A stretch of 64,000 nucleotides of DNA from Afipia sp. (lineage in GTDB: Bacteria; Pseudomonadota; Alphaproteobacteria; Rhizobiales; Xanthobacteraceae): assembly GCA_017474385.1 (NCBI GenBank), contig JAFVHU010000046.1:1-64000 (forward strand). Direction: 5' to 3'. Below are positions 55,390 through 64,000 of this stretch, piece after piece. Positions within the stretch are counted from its first letter, which is position 1. Every line of letters starts with the position of its first letter. A program made the translations under genes and the position numbers. The notes below the pieces were generated by a model, which was not told where the DNA came from, ran no database searches, and saw nothing but the letters and a program-made list of their open reading frames with translations.

Positions 55390-55785
55390 ATGAGCGGTGA
55401 AAGCGAACAATTCAAAAAGGGTCTGGCCGTCCGTCGCGACGTTCTGGGCAAGGATTACGTCGACGGCAGCATCGCCAAGGCCGACGACTTCATGATGGCG
55501 TTCCAGAACATCACCACCGAATGGTGCTGGGGCTATGCCTGGACCCGTCCGGGCCTCGACCGCAAGACCCGCAGCATGCTCAACCTCGCCATGCTGACGG
55601 CGCTGAAGGCGCCCAATGAGATCAAGCTCCATGTCAAAGGCGCGCTGACCAACGGCGTGAGCGTCGAGGAGATCAAGGAAGTCCTGCTGCACGCCACCGT
55701 GTACAGCGGCATTCCCGCTGGCCTCGAGGCCTTCAAGGCCGCGCACGAAGTGCTCAAGGCCGAAGGCGCGCTGGACAAGAAGTAG
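55390..55785 (+). CDS. Carboxymuconolactone decarboxylase-family protein
   Basis: 131 residues. Features of the PcaC/AhpD-like fold: AVRRDVLGKDYVDGSIAKAD, EWCWGYAWTRPGLDRKTRSM, NLAMLTALKAPNEIKLHVKG, VSVEEIKEVLLHATVYSGIP. It lacks the CXXC of AhpD-type peroxidase proteins, so decarboxylase/lactonase-like activity is more probable. Start supported by GGAGAG. It ends the GntR cassette. Confidence 0.88.
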   Translation: MSGESEQFKKGLAVRRDVLGKDYVDGSIAKADDFMMAFQNITTEWCWGYAWTRPGLDRKTRSMLNLAMLTALKAPNEIKLHVKGALTNGVSVEEIKEVLLHATVYSGIPAGLEAFKAAHEVLKAEGALDKK

Positions 55786-55799
55786 GGGGGCTTCTTTCA

Positions 55800-55852
55800 C
55801 CTCTCCCCGTTTACGGGGAGAGGTCGGATCGCGCAGCGATCCGGGTGAGGGA
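55800..55852. repeat. Intergenic palindromes of the CTCTCCCCG family, copy 3
   Basis: CCTCTCCCCGTTTACGGGGAGAGG-type hairpin followed by GGATCGCGCAGCGATCC. Shorter version of 37261-37385 and 46034-46173, at a convergent junction. Confidence 0.78.
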
Positions 55853-55910
55853 GCGCATCGGCTCGTTGCGTGAAACGCAATGAGGATTTTGTTGTGCGAG
55901 GCTACGCCCG

Positions 55911-56604
<694 letters not shown>

Positions 56605-56618
<14 letters not shown>

Positions 56619-57348
56619 GAGCGTCCTCCGTCTTGCCGATATAGGCTTCGATCACTTTCGGATTCTTCACGATTTCCTCGGGCGGTCCGACGGCGATGAT
56701 CTCGCCGAAATTCATCGCGATCACCCGCGACACCAGCGCCATGAATTCGCGCAGCTTGTGTTCGATCAGCAGGATGGTCAGGTTTTCTTCGCGGTGCAGG
56801 CGCCTGATGAGTTGCGCCAGCGGCTCGATCTCGCTGGAGCCGAGGCCTGCGAACGGCTCATCCAGCAGCAGCAAGTCCGGCCGGGTCGCCAGCGCGCGGG
56901 CAATTTCAAGCCGCCGCAAGTCGCCGTAAGGAAGCGTTTCGACCGGCTCTGCGCCGCGCCCGCCGAGGCCGACCTGTTCAAGCAGATGGCGCGCGCGTTC
57001 TTCCTTGTCATGATCCTGATGTGCGCGGGGCGACATGCAGGCGACGAGAACATTCTCCAGCAGGTTCATGCCCACAAAAGGACGGCAGAGCTGGAAGGTC
57101 CGCGCCATGCCGCGGTTGACGACCTTGTAGGGCGCGAGTCCTTGCACAGCTTCACCGTTGAATGTGACAGCTCCGGATGTGGGCGCCATAAAGCCGGTGA
57201 GCATATTGAACAGGGTGGTCTTCCCGGCGCCGTTCGGCCCGAGGATGCCGGTCAGTTCGCCCTTTTGCAGCGTGAAGGTCGCGTTCTTGACGGCGGTGAG
57301 GCCGCCGAAGCGCTTGGTGACATCGTTGACTTCGAGCAGCACCGTCAT
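56605..57348 (-). CDS. ABC transporter ATP-binding protein, LivG type
   Basis: 247 residues. Walker A GILGPNGAGKTTLFNML, a signature region ETLPYGDLRRLEIARAL typical of LivG, Walker B DLLLLDEPFAGLGSSE, and LIEHKLREFMAL. ATG 57348 is chosen from the typical start MTVLLEVNDVTKRFGGL; upstream frame runs into the permease gene. Coupled by short overlaps with both neighbours. Confidence 0.93.
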
Positions 57349-58274
57349 CGGAAACGCTCCGTCAGCCGGCGCCAGAGCGGCGCGATCATGCCGTTCGGCA
57401 GGAAGAACAGGATCAGCATCAGGGTGAGAGTGTAGATCCACAGGCGATACTCGCCGAACCCGCGCAGCATTTCGGTGAGCAGCGTGAGCAGGATCGCGGC
57501 GATCGCTGCGCCATAGATCGAGCCGATGCCGCCGACGTAGCACATGATGATGACGGTGATGGACACCACCACCGAGAACAGCGGCGGGGAGACCTGAAGC
57601 TGGTAGTGCGCATAGAGCGCGCCGCCGAGCCCGGCGAACGCCGCGCTGATGGCCAGCGATGCGATCTTGTAGAACGTCACGTTGATGCCTGCCGCCTGGC
57701 AGGTCGCCTCATCGCCGCGAATGGCGCGCAGCAGCAGGCCCCAGTGGGATTGCGCCAGAAGCACCAGCACGATCACGGTGACCACAAGAATCGCCAGCAC
57801 GAGCCAGTAGTAGTGAAGCGGATTGCGCATCAGCGGTTCGAGACCGTACAGGCCTTCTTCGCCGCCGGTCTGTTCCCAGAAGATCAGGCACAGCCGTTGC
57901 AGGATCGCGGAGGCCGACAGCATCGCCAGTGCGAAGTAGGGACCACGCAGGCGCAATGTCGGGAAGCCGACAATCAGGCTGAAGGCGACCGCGATCACGA
58001 CCGCCGCCGGCAGGCTGTACCACGGGTTGGTGAACCAGATCGTGGCCATGAAGCCCGCGGTATAGGCGCCTGCGCCGATGAACAGCGAGTGGCCGAAATT
58101 TTCGCGGCCGGTGAGACCCGACATGAAATCCCAGCTCGAAGCCCAGATGCCGTAGATGACGCAGACGGTCAGCACGCCGGTGAGATAGTTGCTGGAGATC
58201 AGAACAGGCGCAAGGGCGAGGATGGCGATGACGGCAATTCCGCCGGCGATGTCGATCGGTGAAATCTGCCGCAT
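57345..58274 (-). CDS. ABC transporter permease, LivM type
   Basis: 309 residues with about eight to ten membrane segments. Family motifs SWDFMSGLTGRENFGHSLFI, FPTLRLRGPYFALAMLSASA, RAIRGDEATCQAAGINVTFYK and YVGGIGSIYGA. Start and stop overlap by ATGA with the LivG gene. Inner-membrane pore subunit of the importer. Confidence 0.93.
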   Translation of the reverse strand: MRQISPIDIAGGIAVIAILALAPVLISSNYLTGVLTVCVIYGIWASSWDFMSGLTGRENFGHSLFIGAGAYTAGFMATIWFTNPWYSLPAAVVIAVAFSLIVGFPTLRLRGPYFALAMLSASAILQRLCLIFWEQTGGEEGLYGLEPLMRNPLHYYWLVLAILVVTVIVLVLLAQSHWGLLLRAIRGDEATCQAAGINVTFYKIASLAISAAFAGLGGALYAHYQLQVSPPLFSVVVSITVIIMCYVGGIGSIYGAAIAAILLTLLTEMLRGFGEYRLWIYTLTLMLILFFLPNGMIAPLWRRLTERFR

Positions 58275-58275
58275 G

Positions 58276-59130
58276 TCAGAACGCCGCCCGCCGTCCGAGA
58301 ATTCCGGACGGTCTGATCATGAGGGTGATGACGACCGCGACCAGCGAGACCAGTTCGGTCCAGGATGTCGATATCAGATAGGCCACGATGGTTTCCGAAT
58401 AACCGAGGATCAGCGAAGCGATGATGCTGCCGGGGATCGAGCCCAGTCCGCCGACGATGACGATAGCGAACGCCTTCACCATCGGCAGCAGGCCCATGGT
58501 CGGCTGCACCGTGAGAAACGGCGAGACCAGTACGCCCGCGAACGCCGCGGTGCCTGCCGAGATTGCCATCACAATGGAGAAGATGCGGTTGGTCGGTATG
58601 CCCATGTACTGGGCTGCTTCCGGGTCCTGCGACACCGCGAGAATGGCCGCGCCGAGCCGCGTGCGCTGAATGAACAGCCAGAGCAGCAGCAGCACCAGCA
58701 CGCTCATGACCAGTGCGAGCAGCCGCTGTCCGCCGATGTCGACGCCGCCGATCGAGATCTTGTCGGCCACGAAAGAGGGGACGTTGCGGTATTCGGAGCC
58801 GAAGGTGATGAACAGCGCCTGTTCCACAGCGAGCGAGACCGCCAGCGTGATCATCAGCACGGCGAGTTGCGACGCGCGCAGCGGCCGGACCAGAAACCGT
58901 TCCATCAGCACGCCGAAGCCCGCGACGAGCAGAACGGCCAGCGGCGCTGCGATAATCAGCGGAAAGTTCAGCAGCGATGTGAAGACGTAGGCGGCGTAGG
59001 CGCCGAGCGCGTAGAACGAGCCGTGAGCCAGATTGAGGATGCGGGCCACGCCGAAGATGAGCGTGAAGCCCACCGCGAGCAGCGCATAGATTGCGCTGGA
59101 CACAGCGCCGTAGATCAGGATTTCGAGCAT
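58276..59130 (-). CDS. ABC transporter permease, LivH type
   Basis: 284 residues. LivH features: GAVSSAIYALLAVGFTLIFG, ARILNLAHGSFYALGAYAAY, MGIPTNRIFSIVMAISAGTA and VGGLGSIPGSIIASLILGY. It begins the livHMGF-ordered minus-strand unit after the binding-protein gene and ends one base before the LivM start. Confidence 0.93.
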   Translation of the reverse strand: MLEILIYGAVSSAIYALLAVGFTLIFGVARILNLAHGSFYALGAYAAYVFTSLLNFPLIIAAPLAVLLVAGFGVLMERFLVRPLRASQLAVLMITLAVSLAVEQALFITFGSEYRNVPSFVADKISIGGVDIGGQRLLALVMSVLVLLLLWLFIQRTRLGAAILAVSQDPEAAQYMGIPTNRIFSIVMAISAGTAAFAGVLVSPFLTVQPTMGLLPMVKAFAIVIVGGLGSIPGSIIASLILGYSETIVAYLISTSWTELVSLVAVVITLMIRPSGILGRRAAF

Positions 59131-59232
59131 AACCGCCTGCTACTTTTTGGACGTAAGTTGAAGGCGGAGCCTCCGGTGACTGCGGCCGGTAAGTTCGTTA
59201 CCGGCCGCCGTTCTCACGACATCAAGTGCAGT

Positions 59233-60450
59233 TCAGTTCATCCAGGGCGGCGGGATCATCTTTCCCGTTTCGGAGGCCTTCGGCCACACGACGATGCGTG
59301 CGCCATCCTTCTGCCATTGCGCGAACAGCAGGTTCTGCAGGCCGGGGCCAGTCTTCACATCATGAACTTCGTCGAACTGGATCTTGCCGGCGATGCCGAC
59401 ATAGTCCGTCTTCTCGAGTTCCTTGATCACCGCATTCGGCTCGACCGAGTTGGCGCGCTTCACGGCTTCCGCGTAGACATAGATCGCATCGTAAGCGCCG
59501 ACACCGGTGTAGACAGGTGCGGTTCCGAAGCGTTTGACGAACTCATCCCAGAACGGGATGGTCTTGGGCGTCAGCTCGGCGCGGGTTGCGAACAGGCCGA
59601 CAGTCTCGGACAGCGCCTTGCCGCTGACGCGGGTGAAGAAGTCCGCGTCCTGGCTCTTCACGTCGATGCCGCCGATCGGAATCGGCACCTGCGCGTCATG
59701 CCACTGCTTGACGAAGATGTCCGAGGAGGCGTGCGACAGGATAACGATCAGATACTGCGCGCCGCTCGATTTGACCTTCGCAAACAGCGGCGAGAAGTCC
59801 GACGTCGAGGTGTCGAAGAACTCGGCCATCGGCACTTCAGTGCCGGCCTCGACCGCGCCCTTCTTCAGGATCGGCACCAGATCCTGCACCCACTTGGCGT
59901 TCTCGCCGACGATGGCTATCTTCTTCAGGCCCATCTCGCCCTTCAGCTTGCCGCTGATGAAGTCCACCAGCGCGCGAGCCTGATGGCCGGCATGGATCGG
60001 GGACACGCGGAAGATGTACTTGTAGTTTTCGTAGTCGGCCTTCACCTTTGCGGTGATCGCGGGAGATGCCGCGCCGACCCCGAGATAGATTGTCTTCGCA
60101 TTGGAAATGTGCGGCAACTGGGCCAGCGTGACGCCGCTGGTGTAACCGCCGATCAGCACATCGACCTTGTCGTCGGCTGTGAGTTTCTTGATCGCAGCGA
60201 TACCCTGTTCGGGATTCTCGGTTTCGTCAGCGGCAACCATTTCGAGCTTCCGGCCGACGAGTCCGCCTTTGCTGTTGATGTCCTCGATCGCCATCTTGAT
60301 GGCGTTCTGCGTGTCGCGGCCGACCTGAAGCTGGACCGAGGTCGGAACGCCGATCTTGATGGACTGCTGGGCCGAGGCCGGGGTTGGAGTGAGAAGGGCG
60401 CCGGCGCTGACGATGCTCGCACTTGCGAGCAGGCTGAGAAATGACTTCAT
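59233..60450 (-). CDS. ABC transporter substrate-binding protein, LivK-like
   Basis: 405 residues. Signal peptide ending TPASAQ, then IKIGVPTSVQLQVGRDTQ, AIEDINSKGGLVGRKLEM and LIGGYTSGVTLAQLPHIS, the type I periplasmic-binding fold of the HAAT family. An AGGGAGAA site precedes ATG 60450. First gene of the importer unit. Ligand unknown. Confidence 0.92.
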   Translation of the reverse strand: MKSFLSLLASASIVSAGALLTPTPASAQQSIKIGVPTSVQLQVGRDTQNAIKMAIEDINSKGGLVGRKLEMVAADETENPEQGIAAIKKLTADDKVDVLIGGYTSGVTLAQLPHISNAKTIYLGVGAASPAITAKVKADYENYKYIFRVSPIHAGHQARALVDFISGKLKGEMGLKKIAIVGENAKWVQDLVPILKKGAVEAGTEVPMAEFFDTSTSDFSPLFAKVKSSGAQYLIVILSHASSDIFVKQWHDAQVPIPIGGIDVKSQDADFFTRVSGKALSETVGLFATRAELTPKTIPFWDEFVKRFGTAPVYTGVGAYDAIYVYAEAVKRANSVEPNAVIKELEKTDYVGIAGKIQFDEVHDVKTGPGLQNLLFAQWQKDGARIVVWPKASETGKMIPPPWMN

Positions 60451-60711
60451 GCGTTTCTCCCTGATGCATCTGAATTCGAGTTCGATGCTTTTTATTGCGG
60501 CGACAGACTGCTGGCCGGACAAGTTCAAGTCAAGCAAAGATCGGATGAATGCAGCGCAGGTCTGTTTGAAACGGATTTTGCTTCGGCGCAGCAGGAACAA
60601 TTGCTGGCACGCGTTAATGTTGCGATGCCAAAAATCACGATGCCTGCAAATTCATCGCAGGCTATTTGATTTTTCGCGCGGCCGCTCGGCGATGTACCCG
60701 GTAAAAAGCCG

Positions 60712-62118
60712 TTACGGATTGCGATGCTCGGCCATGAAGCTTTCAAATCGCGGATCGCCGACATGCGCGATATTGACGCGCATCGCGGGGCGGGCAGGTG
60801 AAGCGTCCGGATTGAAGGCCGAACCGGGCGCCAGCAAAATGCTCCGTTCCGCGGCGACACGCGACAACTGCTTGTCATCGATGTGCGCCGGCAATGCGCA
60901 CCACATGTAAAATCCGCCGCGCGGCTGGCCGAACACCGGCAAGCCGAGCCGCGCCAGGCTGTCGTTCGCCTGGCGGGTGGCGGCTTCGATGCGGCCGGTC
61001 AAGCGCTTGAGATGGCCGCGATAACGTCCGCTCGTGATCAGATCGTAAATGATCTGCTCGATGTAGCCCGAACTGTTGGCGCGCGTGATCATCTTGAGAT
61101 CGGCGAGCCGCGCGACGGTATCGGCATCAGCGGCGATGTATCCCGACCGAAGACTGGCGGAGAGCGTCTTGGCGAAGGTGCCGACATAGATCACGCGGTC
61201 GAGCTGATCGAGCGCGGCGAGGCGGGGGCTGTTGTTCGGCAACACATCGGCGAACGGATCTGAGTCCACGATCCGCAGATTGTGCTCCGTCGCGGTGCGC
61301 AGCAGACGATAGGCGACCGGCAGTGTAATCGAACATCCGGTCGGGTTGTGCGCGAGCGATTGCGTGAAGAACATCCGCGCGCCGGTGCTCGCGGCTTTGG
61401 CGGCAAGATCGTCAGGGTCCGGTCCATCTACTGTCCGCCGCACGCCGATCAGCCGCGCCTTGGCCAGCCGCAATTTCCCGAACAGCGGATAGTAACCGGG
61501 ATTGTCGACAAGGACGGGATCGCCGGGCTCGACATACTGACGCACGATCATGTCGAGCGCGTCGTTCGCGCCTTGAGTCAAAAGAACCTGCGTCGGCTCC
61601 GCGCCGATCGATCGTTCTGCGAGAAGACCGGCGATGCGCTGGCGCAGCGGCAGCAGGCCGTAGGGACTGCCGTAACTTTCCGGGAGATTGCGCTGGCCGG
61701 GCCGGCTGACCGGCCGCAGATAAGGACCGACTTCCGAACCTTCCATCCAGGCCGCGGGCGGGCGTCCGTCGCCGACGCGGACCTCGTAGCGTTTCTCGAG
61801 TTGCTCGCGCAGCAGCCAGACGCTGTCGACGGCTTCGACCTTCGCCGGCTCGATGGCCTCCGCGCGTTTGGGACGATGAAGCGAGACATAAAAGCCTGAG
61901 CCCGGCTTGCTCTCGATCTGGCCCGACGCCACCAGCCGCTCATACGCATCGACGATGGTATTCTTTGACGCCCCGAACAATTCCGATGCGCCACGGATCG
62001 ACGGCAGCCGTTCGCCGGGCCGGATCGCGCCGCGTTCAATCCGCGCAATGATCGCATCGACGATGGTTTCGATGCGCGATCGCGCGGGACCTCCGCCGGA
62101 AATGGAAACTGTACCCAT
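60712..62118 (-). CDS. MocR-type regulator (GntR HTH fused to aminotransferase domain)
   Basis: 468 residues. N-terminal GntR winged helix (IDAIIARIERGAIRPGERL-like segment, then IRGASELFGASKNTIVDAYE), then an aminotransferase class I domain with AHNPTGCSITL, VDSDPFADVL, GTFAKTLSASLRSGYIA (PLP-binding Lys in FAKTL) and RGGFYMWCALP. MocR proteins sense amines or amino acids through PLP. The ATG at 62118 gives MGTVSISGGG; an upstream TTG is less likely. It is divergent from the HMG-CoA reductase gene and may control it and the transporters. Confidence 0.92.
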   Translation of the reverse strand: MGTVSISGGGPARSRIETIVDAIIARIERGAIRPGERLPSIRGASELFGASKNTIVDAYERLVASGQIESKPGSGFYVSLHRPKRAEAIEPAKVEAVDSVWLLREQLEKRYEVRVGDGRPPAAWMEGSEVGPYLRPVSRPGQRNLPESYGSPYGLLPLRQRIAGLLAERSIGAEPTQVLLTQGANDALDMIVRQYVEPGDPVLVDNPGYYPLFGKLRLAKARLIGVRRTVDGPDPDDLAAKAASTGARMFFTQSLAHNPTGCSITLPVAYRLLRTATEHNLRIVDSDPFADVLPNNSPRLAALDQLDRVIYVGTFAKTLSASLRSGYIAADADTVARLADLKMITRANSSGYIEQIIYDLITSGRYRGHLKRLTGRIEAATRQANDSLARLGLPVFGQPRGGFYMWCALPAHIDDKQLSRVAAERSILLAPGSAFNPDASPARPAMRVNIAHVGDPRFESFMAEHRNP

Positions 62119-62240
62119 GCCGCGAATGGTACGGACCTTCCTGAAATTGTGCAAAGCGTTCCTTGTGGTGTACCCCCATCACCATACAGTTTCCGCAGCC
62201 GAAAATCCCCTCAAGAGGACCTCGGTTCGGGAGACGCTGA

Positions 62241-63524
62241 ATGACTGTTGCAAGGCACGGGGCAAACCGCAGTTCGCGGATTGCAGGATTTCACCGCAAG
62301 TCGCCGCAGGAGCGGCTCGATCTGGTGTCGTCGTTTGCGGGCCTCGATCCCGCGACCGCCGCTCATCTCGCCGACATGGGAAATCTGTCGCCGCAACTCG
62401 CCGACAAGATGATCGAGAACGTCATCGCCACCATGAATGTGCCGATCGGCATCGCGACCAATGTGAAGGTCGATGGCGAGGATGTGCTGATTCCGATGGC
62501 GACCGAGGAATCCTCCGTCGTCGCCGCAGTCTGCAATGCATCGCGCCAGACCTACGATGCAGGCTTCACGACCTCGGTCTCCGGTACGCTGATGATCGCG
62601 CAGGTGCAGGCCGTCGATGTGCCCGATCCTTATGCCGCGCGGCTTCGGCTTCTGGAAAAGCGCGACGAGATCAAGGCGATCTGCGACGCCTGCGATCCGC
62701 TGCTGGTCAAGCTCGGCGGCGGCTTCCGCGATGTCGAGGTGCGGATTCTCGATACGCTCGGCGGGCCGATGGTCATCACGCATCTGATTGTCGATACCCG
62801 AGATGCGATGGGCGCCAACGCCGTCAACACCATGGCGGAGAAAATCGCGCCGCATATCGCGACATGGAGCGGAGGGCGGGTGTTCCTGCGGATTCTCTCC
62901 AATCTCGCCGACCGTCGGCTGGCGCGCGCCCATGCGGTGTGGAAGCTGGCCGATATCGGCGGGGAGAGCGTGCGCGATGGCATCATCAGCGCGTATCAGT
63001 TCGCTGAAGCCGATCCGTATCGCGCCGCCACCCACAACAAGGGCATCATGAACGGCATCAGTGCGGTCATTCTCGCGACCGGCAACGATACGCGCGCGGT
63101 GGAAGCCGGCGCACATGCCTACGCCGCACGCGGCGGACGCTACACCAGCCTGACGCGCTACGAGATCAACAAGGACGGCGATTTGAGCGGCTCGATCGAA
63201 TTGCCGCTCGCGGTTGGTCTGATCGGCGGCGCGACGAAAATCCATCCGACCGCGCAGGCGTGTCTGAAGATTCTCGGCGTCACCACCGCTGAACGGCTGG
63301 CGCGCATCATCGCGGCTGTGGGGCTGGCGCAGAATTTCTCGGCACTCAAGGCGCTTGCCACGGTGGGCATCCAGTCCGGCCACATGGCGCTGCATGCGCA
63401 GAACATTGCGATCATGGCCGGTGCTGTCGGCGACGAGGTCGAAGCTGTGGCGAAAGTGCTGGTCGAGCGCAAAGCCGTGCGCATCGATACTGCACAGGAG
63501 GTATTGGAAGTCATTCGGCGCTAA
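62241..63524 (+). CDS. Hydroxymethylglutaryl-CoA reductase, class II (degradative)
   Basis: 427 residues of the class II HMG-CoA reductase family. Catalytic residues are visible: Glu in PMATEESSVVAA, Lys in ATHNKGIMNGIS, Asp in ATGNDTRAVEAG and His in QSGHMALHAQN. The N-terminus (FHRKSPQERLDLVSSFAGL) is like that of Pseudomonas MvaA, which oxidises mevalonate to HMG-CoA in mevalonate catabolism. In alphaproteobacteria that use the MEP pathway for isoprenoids, a degradative role is expected. Flanked by a MocR regulator and a binding protein. Confidence 0.93.
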   Translation: MTVARHGANRSSRIAGFHRKSPQERLDLVSSFAGLDPATAAHLADMGNLSPQLADKMIENVIATMNVPIGIATNVKVDGEDVLIPMATEESSVVAAVCNASRQTYDAGFTTSVSGTLMIAQVQAVDVPDPYAARLRLLEKRDEIKAICDACDPLLVKLGGGFRDVEVRILDTLGGPMVITHLIVDTRDAMGANAVNTMAEKIAPHIATWSGGRVFLRILSNLADRRLARAHAVWKLADIGGESVRDGIISAYQFAEADPYRAATHNKGIMNGISAVILATGNDTRAVEAGAHAYAARGGRYTSLTRYEINKDGDLSGSIELPLAVGLIGGATKIHPTAQACLKILGVTTAERLARIIAAVGLAQNFSALKALATVGIQSGHMALHAQNIAIMAGAVGDEVEAVAKVLVERKAVRIDTAQEVLEVIRR

Positions 63525-63579
63525 GACATTCCGGCGAAGCCCGGACAAACACATAAGAAAGTCAAACGGGAGGATAACA

Positions 63580-64000
63580 ATGATGAAATCAAAATCGGCT
63601 CTTCTGGCAGGCGCCGCGATGTTTCTGTCGCTTGTGGCTCCGGCGCAGGCGCAGATCGCCAACAACACCATCAAGCTCGGCGTGCTGACGGATCTCACCG
63701 GCATCGCGACCGATTCCACAGGCTCAGGTTCGGTTGCAGCCGCGAAACTCGCGATCGAGGACTTCAAGGCTGAGAAGCCGGACATCAAGGTCGAACTCGT
63801 TCAGGCGGATCACCAGAACAAGGCGGACATCGGCGGTGCGATTGCGCGCCGCTGGATGGACATCGACAAGATCGATGCGATCCTCGATGTGCCGTTCTCG
63901 TCGGTGGCGCTGGCGGTGCAGGAAGCCACGCGCGGATCGAAAACCGCGTTCATTGCATCGGGCCCCGGCTCGTCGCTGCTGACCGGAGAAAAGTGTTCGC
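63580..64000 (+). CDS. ABC transporter substrate-binding protein (3' end outside window)
   Basis: 140 residues visible before the window ends. Signal peptide MMKSKSALLAGAAMFLSL ending AQAQ, then NTIKLGVLTDLTGIATDSTG, AAKLAIEDFK and QADHQNKADIGGAIARRW, the type I periplasmic-binding fold. A GGGAGGA site precedes the ATG, and a second ATG follows directly. It starts 55 bases after the HMG-CoA reductase gene and likely belongs to the same unit, so its ligand may be mevalonate or a related acid; that is a guess from position. Confidence 0.9.
   Translation, partial: MMKSKSALLAGAAMFLSLVAPAQAQIANNTIKLGVLTDLTGIATDSTGSGSVAAAKLAIEDFKAEKPDIKVELVQADHQNKADIGGAIARRWMDIDKIDAILDVPFSSVALAVQEATRGSKTAFIASGPGSSLLTGEKCS

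Noticed and set aside
55390-55785. AhpD-like alkylhydroperoxidase function for the carboxymuconolactone-decarboxylase-family protein
   Set aside because: The CXXC active site required for AhpD-type activity is absent.
58189-60444. A very long open frame (751 codons) on the plus strand opposite the LivH-type permease and binding-protein genes
   Set aside because: It is an antisense shadow of two well-supported minus-strand genes. The product is rich in Arg, Asp and His with no domain, which is typical of antisense frames in GC-rich genes.

Overview
The window reads as chromosomal DNA of a GC-rich alphaproteobacterium, most likely from the Nitrobacteraceae/Bradyrhizobiaceae group (Bradyrhizobium, Rhodopseudomonas, Afipia, Oligotropha). 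The placement is inferred from gene content (fused transaldolase/phosphoglucose isomerase, complete Sox system with two SoxT-like permeases, homogentisate operon, many Liv-type ABC genes) and from families of intergenic palindromes. No rRNA, tRNA, CRISPR array, phage gene or transposase was seen. Gene functions are assigned from recognisable motifs and family resemblance read by eye; no database search was run.

Layout. 0-1.4 kb: end of a PiT phosphate transporter. 1.5-8.4 kb: an orphan DUF3734 protein, a fatty-acid-type trio (enoyl-CoA hydratase and two acyl-CoA dehydrogenases), a PAS protein, an aldehyde dehydrogenase and a 3-hydroxyisobutyrate-dehydrogenase-like enzyme. 8.4-11.2 kb: tal-pgi fusion. 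11.5-27.4 kb: a large sulfur-oxidation (sox) island with a SoxT-like permease and DsrE protein, soxT-soxR-soxS facing soxV-soxW, a 1.1-kb non-coding repeat region, soxA-soxX-heme-binding protein facing soxY-Z-B-C-D, then a small cytochrome c, a second exported DsrE protein, soxF and a cytochrome c. Together these encode periplasmic oxidation of thiosulfate/sulfide to sulfate with electrons delivered to c-type cytochromes.

27.5-35.1 kb: two divergent units each preceded by a cobalamin riboswitch: metE (B12-independent methionine synthase) on the minus strand and nrdA-nrdB (oxygen-dependent ribonucleotide reductase) on the plus strand. NrdB has Phe where the radical Tyr normally is and Glu at the first metal-ligand position, the class Ic (Mn/Fe, Chlamydia-type) pattern. 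The two riboswitch leaders share an identical 16-nt downstream block, suggesting a common expression platform. 35.2-37.3 kb: a chemoreceptor.

37.4-46.0 kb: aromatic catabolism through homogentisate: MarR regulator, an FAD monooxygenase translationally coupled to a DUF2783 protein and an MBL-fold protein, hmgA, maiA, fahA, then an Lrp-type regulator divergent from hppD. 46.2-55.8 kb: DMT permease, two M20 peptidases, an arylformamidase-like hydrolase, an MFS permease, and a GntR-regulated cassette (tartrate/D-malate-type dehydrogenase, TTT-type binding protein, carboxymuconolactone-decarboxylase-like protein). 55.9-64 kb: a livFGMH-type ABC importer with its binding protein, a MocR-type regulator, a degradative (class II) HMG-CoA reductase and the start of another binding protein. 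Palindromic repeats of at least five kinds occupy the intergenic spaces; one, a composite double hairpin of about 165 bp, occurs twice in opposite orientation.
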